64,000 nucleotides of DNA from Tritrichomonas musculus (lineage: Eukaryota; Parabasalia; Tritrichomonadida; Tritrichomonadidae): contig JAPFFF010000002.1 of the NCBI GenBank assembly GCA_039105265.1, forward strand, positions 620,001 to 684,000, read 5' to 3'. The notes under the pieces were generated by a model that made no database searches, was not told the DNA's origin, and saw only the letters and a list, made by a program, of their open reading frames with translations. Positions 9,004 through 20,700 of this stretch are shown here, one piece after another. Every line of letters begins with the position of its first letter. Positions within the stretch are counted from its first letter, which is position 1. The translations under genes and the position numbers were made by a program.

Positions 9004-12000
9004 ATGATGCAAACAAGAAAACAGAGATCTCATCAAAATAGCGATAATTCGCAATATCATTCAGAAACTGAAGATGAAGACGAATCACCAAAACCAAAGA
9101 GACAAATAATGATAACTCGTCATTCAAATGATAACATTTTATTATCCCGTTCATCTTCTGAAGAAACATTTCAAACTAAGACCCTTACTAGATCTACATC
9201 AAAAAGATCAAGACTCTCATCAGCATCAACAACAGACAATGAATTTGCTGATGTTGATCATTCAACAGCTGCCGTTTCTGATGACTTTGTTACGAATTGG
9301 TCAACCACCACAAGTGACGATGAGCAAGAACCAGAAGCAGGCCATTTCAATGAAAAGAAAATCCAAATGATTATTGCTCACAGGGCTTTACCCAATACCA
9401 ATCCTGAAAATCCAGAGTTCGAATTTCTTGTTAAGTATTTTGGAAAAAGTTATAAAGAAAGCCAATGGGTCCTTAAAAATGAAATCAATAATGTCATGCT
9501 TAAAAATTACCTAAAAAAGAATCCAACACCTCAGCCTCTACCTTATTACAATCCAGAGTATGATCAAATTGATTATATAGTTGGAAAAAAAGAAGAATAT
9601 TATCTTGTGAAATGGAAAGGACTCGATTACAACAATTTAACTTTTGAAACAGCAGATACTGTCAATTCAATTGATGATAAACTAATACCTGCATTCGAAA
9701 AACTAAATAAAAGACCAGAAATTGGAAATGTATTTTTACCTCCTCATCCAAAACCTTCAGAGTGGGAACCGTTACGTTCTCATAAACCTTCTAAAAGAGG
9801 TCTACAATTAAAACCATATCAATTGCAAGGTTTAAACTTTTTAATCAAATCATGGTATTTCGGACAAAATGCTATTCTTGCAGATGAAATGGGTTTAGGT
9901 AAAACATGCCAAACATGCGTTTTTATAAATTACTTACAAACAGTTAAAAAAATCAAAGGACCTTACCTTATTGTAGTTCCTCTTAGCACTATTACTCATT
10001 GGGAAAGAGAACTTGCTGATTGGACAGAAAATAATGAACATCGTATTTTATTATATTGTGGAATTAAAGAAAGAAGAAAATACCAAAAAATGTATGAAAT
10101 GTTTTATCCTGATTCTCAAATTCCTAAATTCAACATCCTTGTCACTACCTATCAATTTGTTATCAAAGATGCAGCCCTTTTTTCAGGAATTAAATGGAGA
10201 TGCGTGGCTATTGATGAAGCTCACAGACTTAAAAACCATGAATCAAAATTAATTAACTGTTTTAGGCAATTTGAAATTGATTTCAAACTATTACTGACAG
10301 GAACACCTTTACAAAACAACATTGAAGAGCTTTGGACACTTCTGAATTTCCTCAATCCAGCTGCATTTGATAGTCTTAAAGATTTCGAAAGTAAATTTGG
10401 AGAATTGAAAGAATCAGATCAAGTTATTCAACTTCAAGCAAAATTAGAACCATTAATGATTCGTCGAAGGAAAGGAGATGTTGAAAACTCTATTGTTCCA
10501 CTTGAAGAAATCATTATTGAGTGCCCAATGACCAACTATCAAAAAGCATATTATAAATCAATATTTAAGCGTAATTTAGAATATTTATCTCGAGGAGCTC
10601 ACAAGGATAATACTACTAATTTGATCAACATTTCAATGGAATTGAGAAAAGTATGTAATCATCCTTATTTAATAAAAGGAGCTGAAGATCAAATTCTTAT
10701 TGAATTGAGGGATTCAATTGGCGGTGCAGTTTCCGATGAATACAGTTTTGTCAACGATTCGTTAATTCGATCAGCAGGAAAAATGATTCTACTTGATAAA
10801 TTACTGAAAAAATTAAAAGAGGATGGTCACAGAGTTCTTATTTTTTCCCAGATGACCAAAATGCTCGACATTCTTCAAGATTATCTATCTTATCGCAATT
10901 ACAAATTTGAAAGACTAGATGGAAATGTTAGAGGCGATCTACGACAAGCATCAATTGACAAATTTAACGAGCCAAACAGTCAAGATTTCGTTTTTCTTCT
11001 TTGTACAAAAGCAGGAGGTGTTGGAATCAACTTAACTTCAGCAGATACAGTTATTATTTATGATAGCGATTGGAATCCACAAAACGACATTCAAGCTACA
11101 GCACGATGCCATCGAATTGGCCAAACAAAAGAAGTCAAAATGTACAGATTTATAACAGCCAAAAGCTACGAAAGGAAAATGTTTGAAACGGCTTCACATA
11201 AGTTAGGTCTCGACCAAGCATTACTTAATCAGCAAAATAAGAAACAACGAAAAGAGGAATTAGACACACTTTTGAAGTTCGGCGCTTATTACGCTTTTGA
11301 AGACGAAGAAAACGAAGTAGAAAAATTCAATGAAAACGAAGATATCGACGCTGTTCTTTCAAGATCACAGAAAATCAAACATGAAAATGCTGGCAACAAT
11401 TCAAAATTTAGTATCACGCAATTCGAACTTGATGAAAGCGACACACAAATCGACGTTACAGCCCCAGATTTCTGGCAGAAGTATCTTCCAGACGTCAAAG
11501 AAGATGATCTTTCTCTTGAAGGCGTTTCAATTGGTGAACGAAGACGAATTTTACGCGAAGGAGCAGAAAATATTGAAGGCGAAGGCAATACAGCAACCTC
11601 AGAATACGCTGAAGCTGGTGATTGGAATAAAAAGAAATTAAGCAAGATTATGTCAAATTTCATGAGATTTGGTTGGGGCCGATGGAAAGTTATATACGAA
11701 AATTCAGAAGTTAACTTCCAATTAACTGACATTAAAGAAGCTTGCATTGTCCTTTTGGGATGGATGATTAAAGCAAGTGAAGAAAGTTTTCCAGTTTTAG
11801 AATCAATATATACTCATTCAAGATCAAAGGAAACAAAAGATTTCGAAAATATCTTTAAATATTATAGCGATACAAAAGTTTCATGTAGTTCAGGCGCAGC
11901 AAAGAAATTATCTCGTCTTGATCTTCTTTACTTCTTGAATGGTGCAGTAGGAACATGCCCAAATCCACCTGATGATATTATTGTTCCAGATATATTGAAT

Positions 12001-13635
12001 CAAAAACCAACTGAATGGTGGACTGAAAAAGATGACCAATTATTATTATATGGAGCTTGGCAATATGGATATATGAACTATTCAGAAATAAAGTTTACTA
12101 ACCCAGTCGAGCAAAGTAGTATGTCCAACCTTACAGTTCGTTTAAGGAATTTAATTACAGGACTTAAAAATGCTTATATGAAATATAAAGAAAAAGTGGG
12201 CGACGCTAATCTTCCATTCAATTATGAAACATTAAAAGCATCCCAAGGTGACATTAGCAAACGAGATCATAAAGTCATTATCCATTATTTAAACTATTAT
12301 GGATATCCAGATGTTGAAAGCTTTAAAAAAGTTGCAAACTTAATGAGTAAATCAGATGAAATATTGGATGATTATGTTCAAACAATTATCAATTATTGTA
12401 AAAAAGGGGATAGTGAAGATGAAAAGAAACTTGCTGATAAAATTTCAAGACCAGATAAACTCTTACAAGAAATTGAATTGTTCGATATAATTAGAGAAAA
12501 GAAAGATAGTAATGAGATAAAAATGGATGATCAAGAATTACTTGAATACGTAGCACAAAATGGCTTGATCGGTCTCAACAGCCAGGAATTTATTACTAGA
12601 CGTTTTGGGTCAGATAATGTTGATACAATTGTGAAGAAGTATCTTAAAAAGCTTTTAATTCACAAGATAAATGGCCCTAAAAGTTCATCAAGAGGAACTT
12701 CTTTCACTCTTCATAATTATGTTATTCCAGATTATGAAAAGAACGATGATGGAACACCAAAACTACCAATAAAAATAAGTCAGATAATGATTATTAAAAA
12801 TCTTGGTAAAGTTGTTTACGATCGTCCAAACTTTCATTCGGAGAGATATATTTATCCTGTTGGCTATGAAGCAGAAAGAATGTTTACTTCTATTGAAGAT
12901 CCAAATGATAAAGCTTGGTATGTTGAAAAAATACTTGATGGCGGCGATTATCCACTTTTCAGAGTTGAAATGAAAGATGATGATAAAAATAGAGTTTTTG
13001 AAGGACCTGCCCCATCTAAACCTTGGACGGATATTGTCAAATACATAGAAAATAGAAAGAAAAAGCTTAAAATTGGAATCAAGAGATGCACTACAATTTC
13101 AGGCCCTGAAATGTTTGGCTTATATTCTCCTTTAGGAAGTCATCTTGTTCAAAATCTCGAAAATGCTGATAAATGCACAAGATTTATGAAAAGGAAGTTT
13201 AAGAATGACAAAGACAGCAATACTGATGATAACAATGATTCAGATAATGAAGAAGGAGACAATGAAAGTGAAAAAGATGATGAGAGTAACGATGAAAAAA
13301 CTGTTACCGCAAAATCATCAAAGAGTAAAAAAAGCAGGCAACGATCTTCCTCCAAAGAAAAATCCAACATTAATGATAATAGTGAGGAATATTCAATAGC
13401 TAAGTTAAGACCTCAAAGAAGGACATCTGTTCGAACTCAAGAAAAACTTGAACTTATTTGCAATTTTTCTGAAATAGCTGATGAATCACCAAATGATTTA
13501 GAATTTTTAAGTGTGTCAGTTCCGGTAGATGAAGTTCTTCAACGTGATAGACTTGACACACCAATTCCTTTTTCAAATAACCCTTTGGAAGCAGCAGTTG
13601 AATATCAAGCTATTCAAGTTGGAGATATTTGCTAA
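9004..13635 (+). CDS. CHD-type chromatin remodelling ATPase with C-terminal FYRN-FYRC domains
   Basis: This is predicted to slide or evict nucleosomes using ATP. I choose ATG 9004 because the frame further upstream has only a TTG start, reads as non-acidic hydrophobic sequence, and covers the promoter boxes. The 1543 residues show, in order: an acidic Ser-rich tail; two chromodomains (about 118-174 and 186-240, the second with EYYLVKWKGLDYNNLTFE); a SNF2 ATPase from about 268 (DEMGLGKT with K300, DEAH at 404-407); a helicase C lobe ending with ARCHRIGQ at about 700; the CHD1-like linker ELDTLLKFGAYYAF; and a helical region with GWGRWKVIYE. Unusually, about 1260-1395 match FYRN (HSERYIYPVGYEAERMF, then a PLFRVEM strand) and FYRC (ISGPEMFGLYSPLG), domains otherwise known from MLL/Trithorax, TBRG1 and plant JMJ proteins. 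The acidic and Ser/Lys-rich tail follows. The stop overlaps TAAA, a parabasalid poly(A) signal. Confidence 0.93.
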   Translation: MMQTRKQRSHQNSDNSQYHSETEDEDESPKPKRQIMITRHSNDNILLSRSSSEETFQTKTLTRSTSKRSRLSSASTTDNEFADVDHSTAAVSDDFVTNWSTTTSDDEQEPEAGHFNEKKIQMIIAHRALPNTNPENPEFEFLVKYFGKSYKESQWVLKNEINNVMLKNYLKKNPTPQPLPYYNPEYDQIDYIVGKKEEYYLVKWKGLDYNNLTFETADTVNSIDDKLIPAFEKLNKRPEIGNVFLPPHPKPSEWEPLRSHKPSKRGLQLKPYQLQGLNFLIKSWYFGQNAILADEMGLGKTCQTCVFINYLQTVKKIKGPYLIVVPLSTITHWERELADWTENNEHRILLYCGIKERRKYQKMYEMFYPDSQIPKFNILVTTYQFVIKDAALFSGIKWRCVAIDEAHRLKNHESKLINCFRQFEIDFKLLLTGTPLQNNIEELWTLLNFLNPAAFDSLKDFESKFGELKESDQVIQLQAKLEPLMIRRRKGDVENSIVPLEEIIIECPMTNYQKAYYKSIFKRNLEYLSRGAHKDNTTNLINISMELRKVCNHPYLIKGAEDQILIELRDSIGGAVSDEYSFVNDSLIRSAGKMILLDKLLKKLKEDGHRVLIFSQMTKMLDILQDYLSYRNYKFERLDGNVRGDLRQASIDKFNEPNSQDFVFLLCTKAGGVGINLTSADTVIIYDSDWNPQNDIQATARCHRIGQTKEVKMYRFITAKSYERKMFETASHKLGLDQALLNQQNKKQRKEELDTLLKFGAYYAFEDEENEVEKFNENEDIDAVLSRSQKIKHENAGNNSKFSITQFELDESDTQIDVTAPDFWQKYLPDVKEDDLSLEGVSIGERRRILREGAENIEGEGNTATSEYAEAGDWNKKKLSKIMSNFMRFGWGRWKVIYENSEVNFQLTDIKEACIVLLGWMIKASEESFPVLESIYTHSRSKETKDFENIFKYYSDTKVSCSSGAAKKLSRLDLLYFLNGAVGTCPNPPDDIIVPDILNQKPTEWWTEKDDQLLLYGAWQYGYMNYSEIKFTNPVEQSSMSNLTVRLRNLITGLKNAYMKYKEKVGDANLPFNYETLKASQGDISKRDHKVIIHYLNYYGYPDVESFKKVANLMSKSDEILDDYVQTIINYCKKGDSEDEKKLADKISRPDKLLQEIELFDIIREKKDSNEIKMDDQELLEYVAQNGLIGLNSQEFITRRFGSDNVDTIVKKYLKKLLIHKINGPKSSSRGTSFTLHNYVIPDYEKNDDGTPKLPIKISQIMIIKNLGKVVYDRPNFHSERYIYPVGYEAERMFTSIEDPNDKAWYVEKILDGGDYPLFRVEMKDDDKNRVFEGPAPSKPWTDIVKYIENRKKKLKIGIKRCTTISGPEMFGLYSPLGSHLVQNLENADKCTRFMKRKFKNDKDSNTDDNNDSDNEEGDNESEKDDESNDEKTVTAKSSKSKKSRQRSSSKEKSNINDNSEEYSIAKLRPQRRTSVRTQEKLELICNFSEIADESPNDLEFLSVSVPVDEVLQRDRLDTPIPFSNNPLEAAVEYQAIQVGDIC

Positions 13636-14425
13636 ATTTTATTCTATAGAGATTATATTAATTAAATGTTATAATTATTAACCTTGTGCTTCATTAATAG
13701 AATTATACACATGAATCTATAAAATAAATCTTTCATATCATTTATTTTTTTTTATCATTATACATTGTTGACTATAAAATTACAAATTGCTTATTTATTT
13801 TTGGATTCTTTATGATAGAACATACACAAAATTTTATGAATTAATAATTTTTAATTGCATGATAAATATATATATTATGTTTCGGAAATTACCGGTTATG
13901 GCGAATTTTCACCTTACTTGACCATTCAGAGTTATTCCATTCTCACACTTAAAAAAATAGATATAAATTATTATTCAGGAATCAGATTAAATGCTAATTA
14001 TAAATATCTAAGTTGTTTCATATTTAAAAATAGAATTCATAAGAGATCACTATACAAAAATTTTACCATCAGTTCAAAATTGATTAAAGCTTCTCAGAAT
14101 ATTTTTTTTTTTATAATAATTACGCAAATTTGAATCATATTCCATATGTGATATGATATAACGTTGATCATCATTTATCCGTATAAAATGGTTTATTTTT
14201 TATTTGTATATACTTCAACTTGACTTTTTTATTAACTCACAATTTTTTCAATATTATTTTTTTATTCAAATTTTTATTCAATTATTTCATTAATTAACTT
14301 TTTCAAATAATTGAATATATCTCATATCACCATTGATACATGATTTCAATTTGCATCATATTGCATACATTCTAAGCATTACGAAACTTATATTTCTTCA
14401 ATATCACTCTTAAAATTTTATCATA
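13636..14425. other. Intergenic spacer, 790 bases
   Basis: This is mostly A/T-rich. A 92-codon open stretch at 13855-14133 has only a TTG start and no recognisable motif, so I do not call it. A TCACT Inr-like word lies just before the next gene. Confidence 0.4.
14404..14408 (+). promoter_or_regulatory. Inr-like element (TCACT) before the BPI/PqiA-like gene
   Basis: TCACT matches the trichomonad initiator consensus TCA-Y-T/A and lies 18 bases before the ATG at 14426, the short leader distance usual in these organisms. Confidence 0.4.
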
Positions 14426-17400
14426 ATGAACGCTTTAAATTTACTTTTGACCCTCGGTACAATACCTTTTCTTAAGAAAAATGATGCTACTTGCGATTTT
14501 GATTGCTGGGTTAGAAGTCTTGTTATTCATGTTCCTCCAATTTACTATCAAATTTCGTCAGTTGAATCAATTAATATTACTAATATGATAGTCAAAGATA
14601 TGTCAATAACAACAATGAATGCTTCATTTTATCCAAATGAAGATAAAATTGATGATGGATTGCTTTTAAACGTTACATTATCAGCAAACATTGGTTCTGA
14701 TTTTCATTTTAAAGGTGTATTTATAAATCTTTTAGGAAACTTTTCTGTTTCGGCATCAAATGTTAATATTCAACTTCCTTTGAAATTTATCAAAGACAGT
14801 GATGGGCTTATTTCAAATATTTCTCTTTATGACGATAAAAAATGTTTTGTCGCAGTCGACAATATTGCTGTTAATATTACAACCGATAGCCCAATTTTAG
14901 ATCCATTAATTAAACTTTTGACTGACGTTATCATTAGCATTGTCAAATCTCAAGCCACTTCTCTTGTTTGCAATTCAATAAAGCCAGCTCTCTCAGAATA
15001 TGGTTCTGCATTTTTCGCAAAACTTAACGGCTATATTCGACCATACATTAATGGATCATCTCCTATTGATATTCCAATTGATCCAGAGAAAATGTCTGAT
15101 TTACGAGAATCTCAAGTAATTGATTTACTACGATTTGTTTTGTCAAATTTGACAACAAGTGAAGGCCTTTTAAATATAAACAACCTTGTCAATCGATTTT
15201 CACGTGATACAGGCATTTTTGATTATCAAGATATTGCCGATCTATTTGGATTATCGCCGCATTTATCTTTTGATATACCTGTTAATAATGAAAATGTCAA
15301 TTCAACAATTAAATTTACTCTAATTGATCTTGTTTTAAGCAATTTAAATACATGGAAAGATTTTTCATTTTTGAATCCAATTTCTCCTTTTGTTCTTGAT
15401 ACACATACATCATTAGAAAAATTTGGCATTAATCTGACATTTGAAATCAACGTTAGCATTGAAGGGCTTGTTGATACAGGTGAAGTTGAGTTGAGTGAAA
15501 CCGCTTTTCTCCATATGGACATGGAAAACAATTCAATGGACTTTCTACTTCAATATGCAGCTGAGAAAGGAATCGGTCTAAATTATACAACAGCGCAATG
15601 CTATGACCCAAGTTGTTTGATTAAATTAGCGTCTCCAGAAGGCACAGGATTTAAAATGTTTGAATTTGATACATCATTTGGCTTAATAGATTTGGAAGCA
15701 GCTGAAGCAACTATTGAAGAATATATTCAAAAAACGATCAATACGTTATGTGATTTCTTCATTTTCAATTACCGTAATCAAATTCCAGTTTTTTTGAACG
15801 GATTCATAAATGAATTTGGAACATCTTTTATAAATTCAGCTATTAATGATACTTTGAGAACAACAGAATGCGAGAACATTCAAGATCCTCCATACACCCC
15901 ATTTAGTGTATTGATGACATGGGTTGGCTTTGGCTTTTTTGTTTTTGGATGCATCGTACTTTGCTCTTTAACAGCAATAGCACATTACTTGCGAAAAAGG
16001 AAAGAGCAAATTAGACAAGAAAGCCTTGCTACAAGTGGAGCTGTTGATACTTTGAGTATTAGTACAAGTGATGATGAATCAGCAGCTAATACAATAAGTA
16101 AACCATTACTTGATGATGAAAGCCAAGGCAAGTTTCTTTCATTCTTTAGAATTGACTCAAATTCAAGTCTTTTCATGCATCCAAAACTTCCTCTTTGGGT
16201 TCGTCTCTTAATGCCAATATTAATTTGCTCCAACATTTCAGTATTTCTTTCTTCAAACGGTTCTTATGGAGGATCAGTATTTTTGAAAATGCATTTTGGC
16301 GATTACAAGAAACTTGAATTTCCATCAATGTTTGACTTTTCTCTTATTAATTCAATCCGTGATATGTGGAAAGCGGGAACTTATGCACTTTCCATTCTCG
16401 TAGCAATAATGTCTTGCATTTGGCCATATACGAAGCTTATTCTAATGCTCATCGTGTGGATGATACCATCAACAATTTTAAGGAAAAAGCATAGAGATAG
16501 AATTTTACGTATTTTAGATGAACTTGGTAAATGGTCACTTCTTGATTCATACTTCATGATTCTTATGGTCGTCGGCTTTCATTTCGTCATTGATTTCCCA
16601 ATTGTTGGCGATAAAACCATTACAAAAAGTAATATTTTGTATGTTTGGGTTTATCCAGCTTATGGATTTATTGGTTTAATCGGAGGTACTTTATATTCTT
16701 TAGCTTTATCTCATATCATTTGCTATATAGATCGTTATGCTTCAAATCCTAGCGACAATAAAATTGACACCGATCCAGCTTCACAGGTTAAAATATCCGT
16801 TTTTCACGAACAAAATTTGCCAAGTAAGATCTTTCTCGCAATCTTTTTGCCATTTGCACTTGCTCTATTCATAACTGGTATAGCTGTTAGATCTTTTTCA
16901 TTTGAATTTGTCGGATTTACTGGTTGGGCGTTAGATGTCCTAGGCATACAAAATAAAATGGGCTATACTGTTATTGATATGGTTACAATGTTTCCAAAAT
17001 CTTGTGAGTTTCCTAACAATTGGGAAGTTCGTGCAATTCAAGTTGTTTATGTAATTACAGCGATTATTACTCCAATGCTTCATATTATTGCTCTTGGATT
17101 TATGCTTTATTTCCCAATGACGAAAAAGCATCTTTTCTCAATGTACAACTTCTGCGAAGTTCTATATGCATGGTCATGCTTAGATGTATTCACGCTGAGT
17201 CTTTTGGTATCCATGGTCCAAATTACTCAGTTTACAAATTTCATGGTTGGACATAATTGCGATTTAATCAATGATATTCTAAGAAAATTCTTTACTCATG
17301 ATAAATACATTGATGGACATTATAAATGCTTCGAAGTACTTACTGTACTAGAAAATGGTACTTTCTTATTAATTGCTGCTGCTATTATCAATACAGTAGC

Positions 17401-17533
17401 CGCTCTTTGGATCAATAGAGTAACAAGAAAAGTCATAGAGAAAGATCAAGATTCAGGTGACTATGTTCCTGTTGCTGATAAACCAGAAATTTTGCTTTAT
17501 TCCGAAAATTATACAATACCAAATGAGAGTTAA
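14426..17533 (+). CDS. Membrane protein fusing a BPI/TULIP-like lumenal domain to a PqiA-like multi-span domain
   Basis: This encodes 1035 residues. A hydrophobic N-terminus (about 1-16) suits a signal peptide. Residues about 25-485 are a long beta/helix domain with many N-glycosylation sites and few Cys, in the style of BPI/LBP lipid-binding (TULIP) proteins. A membrane span follows at about 497-520 (WVGFGFFVFGCIVLCSL), then a basic cytosolic linker. From about 592 there are seven or more spans. The stretch RILRILDELGKWSLLDSYF near 694-712 closely fits the conserved GrWSmlD element of bacterial paraquat-inducible protein A, which follows a short arginine-rich loop. PqiA acts with MCE proteins in lipid movement between membranes; here a lipid-binding half is fused to it. 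I infer lipid transfer at the plasma membrane or endosome. It is preceded by an Inr-like word and followed by the first BEACH gene on the same strand. Confidence 0.7.
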   Translation: MNALNLLLTLGTIPFLKKNDATCDFDCWVRSLVIHVPPIYYQISSVESINITNMIVKDMSITTMNASFYPNEDKIDDGLLLNVTLSANIGSDFHFKGVFINLLGNFSVSASNVNIQLPLKFIKDSDGLISNISLYDDKKCFVAVDNIAVNITTDSPILDPLIKLLTDVIISIVKSQATSLVCNSIKPALSEYGSAFFAKLNGYIRPYINGSSPIDIPIDPEKMSDLRESQVIDLLRFVLSNLTTSEGLLNINNLVNRFSRDTGIFDYQDIADLFGLSPHLSFDIPVNNENVNSTIKFTLIDLVLSNLNTWKDFSFLNPISPFVLDTHTSLEKFGINLTFEINVSIEGLVDTGEVELSETAFLHMDMENNSMDFLLQYAAEKGIGLNYTTAQCYDPSCLIKLASPEGTGFKMFEFDTSFGLIDLEAAEATIEEYIQKTINTLCDFFIFNYRNQIPVFLNGFINEFGTSFINSAINDTLRTTECENIQDPPYTPFSVLMTWVGFGFFVFGCIVLCSLTAIAHYLRKRKEQIRQESLATSGAVDTLSISTSDDESAANTISKPLLDDESQGKFLSFFRIDSNSSLFMHPKLPLWVRLLMPILICSNISVFLSSNGSYGGSVFLKMHFGDYKKLEFPSMFDFSLINSIRDMWKAGTYALSILVAIMSCIWPYTKLILMLIVWMIPSTILRKKHRDRILRILDELGKWSLLDSYFMILMVVGFHFVIDFPIVGDKTITKSNILYVWVYPAYGFIGLIGGTLYSLALSHIICYIDRYASNPSDNKIDTDPASQVKISVFHEQNLPSKIFLAIFLPFALALFITGIAVRSFSFEFVGFTGWALDVLGIQNKMGYTVIDMVTMFPKSCEFPNNWEVRAIQVVYVITAIITPMLHIIALGFMLYFPMTKKHLFSMYNFCEVLYAWSCLDVFTLSLLVSMVQITQFTNFMVGHNCDLINDILRKFFTHDKYIDGHYKCFEVLTVLENGTFLLIAAAIINTVAALWINRVTRKVIEKDQDSGDYVPVADKPEILLYSENYTIPNES

Positions 17534-17656
17534 GAGTTCATTTCTATTTTTTTAATATTAATTATTTATTATGTTAACATACTTTTATATTTTATAATAT
17601 TAATAATTATAAAAATCCTCTTTCTTTCATTTTTGAATGTTGTTTTTAATTAATCA

Positions 17657-17686
17657 ACTTTTTGATAATATTTTTTTAACTTTTTG
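17657..17686 (+). promoter_or_regulatory. Two ACTTTTTG boxes upstream of the first BEACH gene
   Basis: AACTTTTTGATAAT occurs twice (cores 17657-17664 and 17679-17686), 88 and 66 bases before the ATG at 17745. The two copies are spaced 22 bases, about two helical turns. This is the reverse complement of the CAAAAAGT octamer found before other genes. Confidence 0.35.
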
Positions 17687-17744
17687 ATAATTTTAAGTTA
17701 ACCAATTTTGAATAAATGCATTCAAAATAATCTAAAGAATTTTA

Positions 17745-20700
17745 ATGAATATCAAAAAAATTACCTTAATTAAAAAAGTTTTATTATCTCAAGAACTCAA
17801 ATATGTAAAGTCAGATTGCGAAAAAAACGACCAAATCATTCCTTTCTTTTCTTTTCCAGAGACAGACGGGATAATATTATATTTTTCCAAATTTTCTTCA
17901 AATCCGAATTTGCCAAAAGAGACAGACCCAAAAAATAATTTAGACTTTAATTTTCAGCCTAATAATCAAGTTCTCAAACATATTTTTCTTAATAGTAATT
18001 GGGATAATGAAGATATTATAGAATCAAGTCCAACATACTTTTTACAAATATTATATTCGAAATATTGCCTTTTTTCATTTGCAAAGCTTTTTATTGATAA
18101 CAACCCAAATTTAAAATCACAAATTTTTATTGATTTACTTCTGGCTTTTACAAAGTTAAAGAAAATTAAAAATAAAATTATTCAAAATATAGTCAATGAA
18201 ACGTTTTCTTATCTATTTTTAGAATTTTTGCATTCTTTCGATAAGAAATCATTTGAAATCATTTTCCCTTCACTTTCCGATTTTTTGTTTAGTGAATCTT
18301 ATGATAATCAAATATTTTCTCTTATTCCTGAAATTATGCACACTCTTATTCATGAATATGGATTCAATTTTGATTCTGTTACAGCAAAATTTTCATCAAT
18401 TTTGCAAATGATTCTTGTTGATAAAATAACAAATTTAAAGCTTTCAACACAGAGCAGCTTTGCAGAACAAATACCTCAAAAAGAAAATGAACCAATCCAA
18501 TTTACTCAATCATATATAGCAAGTACAAGTTTGGATAAAACTGATAATACAAACATAAATAAAAATGAAAATATAACTATTAAAAAACAATTGAACAATG
18601 ATGATAATGAAATAACAGAAGAAGGATTAATTGTTCAAAAGATTTTTAATTGCTGCCAACCTTTTTTTCTCAATTTAAATGACTGCGCTCTAAATCTACT
18701 TTGTTATTTGCCCAAGTTTCTTGATGATAACAAAATCGACGCTTTTTTCTTTAAGTTTCCATTTTGTTTTGAGCAATTTATTGAATCAGAAAAGAAACCA
18801 TTTATTACTATTCCTCAAAAAATTGATAAAATCTTTCAATTTACTCCGATCCAGTCACCACCAAGCCTCTCTCAGTTTTATGATAACGTAATTACTTTTC
18901 CAAACGGTCTCCCATTTATAAATAAGACCGACATAAAAAGTAAAAATCAAAAAAGTGAAGTTTATCAAGTTAAAGATTTGAACAAAACTAATTTTTTTGT
19001 ATCAGATAAATATAGCAGATATTTTCACTTTAATTTAGTTTCAATTAATGATCAAGATGATACTAATTTAGGTACCAAATTGCTTGCTTTTATGAGCAGC
19101 GAATTAGTATCAAAAATCATTACAGTTCTTAAAATTATAGATGATAACAGAGAAAAAAGTTCATTGACAATCACAATTTTAAACTCTTTTTGCGAACTCA
19201 TCAAGTTTAAGAAAGATTCACCTTATGTTTTTGATTACATAGCACTTTTTATCCATATACTTACAAAACTACCAAAAAATGATGAGTTAGAAGTACCTTT
19301 TCCAACTGCCTTTCTTTTTGATCCTTCTTTTGAAGTAACCCAAGAGTTACACCTTCTTCGATTATGTTCGATCCGTGCATTATTAAACTTTGAATTAAGA
19401 ACTCTAGAAAATCTATTGCGGGAAGTGATTAATTATCCATTAATAATGACAGAGATCACTCTTATTTTCATTGAATTAGGAAACGTTTTTTCAAAGATAA
19501 TTATTAAACGATCACCGAGATGGTTTTTCCGAATTTTTAAAGAAATAGGCTCTGTTTATCAACACGAAGATATTTATGGCAAAATTGAGAGAGAATTAAT
19601 TGAAACACCCCGAATCGTTCTTCTTTCTCTGCTTGAAAGATGCTTCCAGTATGAAAACGTTGCTGAAATCATTATGAAGGACACAATTTCGATACACTTT
19701 TTTCTCTCTCATTTGTTTGAGGTGAATCTTCAGCCATTCATTCTTGATCAGTTCAGCTTTTATATCAGCAGATATGACATCTCTAACGAGTTTATACAGA
19801 TTCTTCTTCAATTATTCATGCAGATTGCTCAATTAATGCCAAGCAAAAAAGGCATCACTCTCATAACGGGCCTTTTATCAATCATAATTAAAAACTCACC
19901 AAACTTAAAATCATTCACACCATTAAATGACCTTTTATGCGATATCATTGATAAACTTGAAATCAAAGACAACAAGAAAAATAAAGACAGCCAAAGTAAT
20001 AATGAAAGCAAAAATATTGATATTGATGATATAAATAATAATAATAATAACAATATTGAAAACAACAACAACAATAATAATACAAATGATAATAATGAAA
20101 ATAAAGATAGACCAAATAATAATAATGATAATGAAAGCAAATTGAATGATTTTGACGATAGAAATTGTTTTGATGAATCAGGCTTACTTTTGTCATGGAA
20201 TTTTGTTGATGAAATTTTCACTTTGCTTATTTCATATTCGATGTCGAATATCAAGATTCTACAGAGACTTTTTGACTCTATAGAGAGAATTCTTTTACAT
20301 TTTTCATTATTACCTTCAGAATCAATCAAATTCATTGAAAGAACGGGCGAAAAAGACCAGCAAAAGACAAACAACGAGATTTTAAACATCAAAATTTTTG
20401 ACAAATTAATACAGCTTCTTTCTGGCACGTTTATCAGCAAGTATGAACTCATATTTCACACGACGATATCCAACTTCGAAGTACTCAAGATTCTCTTCAC
20501 AGTATTCCAAGCTTCGTCTGTGATCAACATTTTTAATTTTGCATTCAAATTCTGCTGTTTTTCAAATTTGAATTGTATTGAATGCCACCATTGTGGCTTT
20601 GACTCACTTTTACTTGAATACATACAAAGCAACCGTGAAAAGTTCATTCAAACAGGAACAAAAGAGAATACAAAGAAAGTTCCAAATGGACATTTTATTC

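Noticed and set aside
13855-14133. 92-codon ORF between the CHD and PqiA-like genes
   Set aside because: Only a TTG start, no motif, and composition like the spacer.
19829-20452. 207-codon antisense ORF inside the first BEACH gene
   Set aside because: It is the antisense shadow of the Asn-rich region (poly-Leu/Ser) with no independent evidence.
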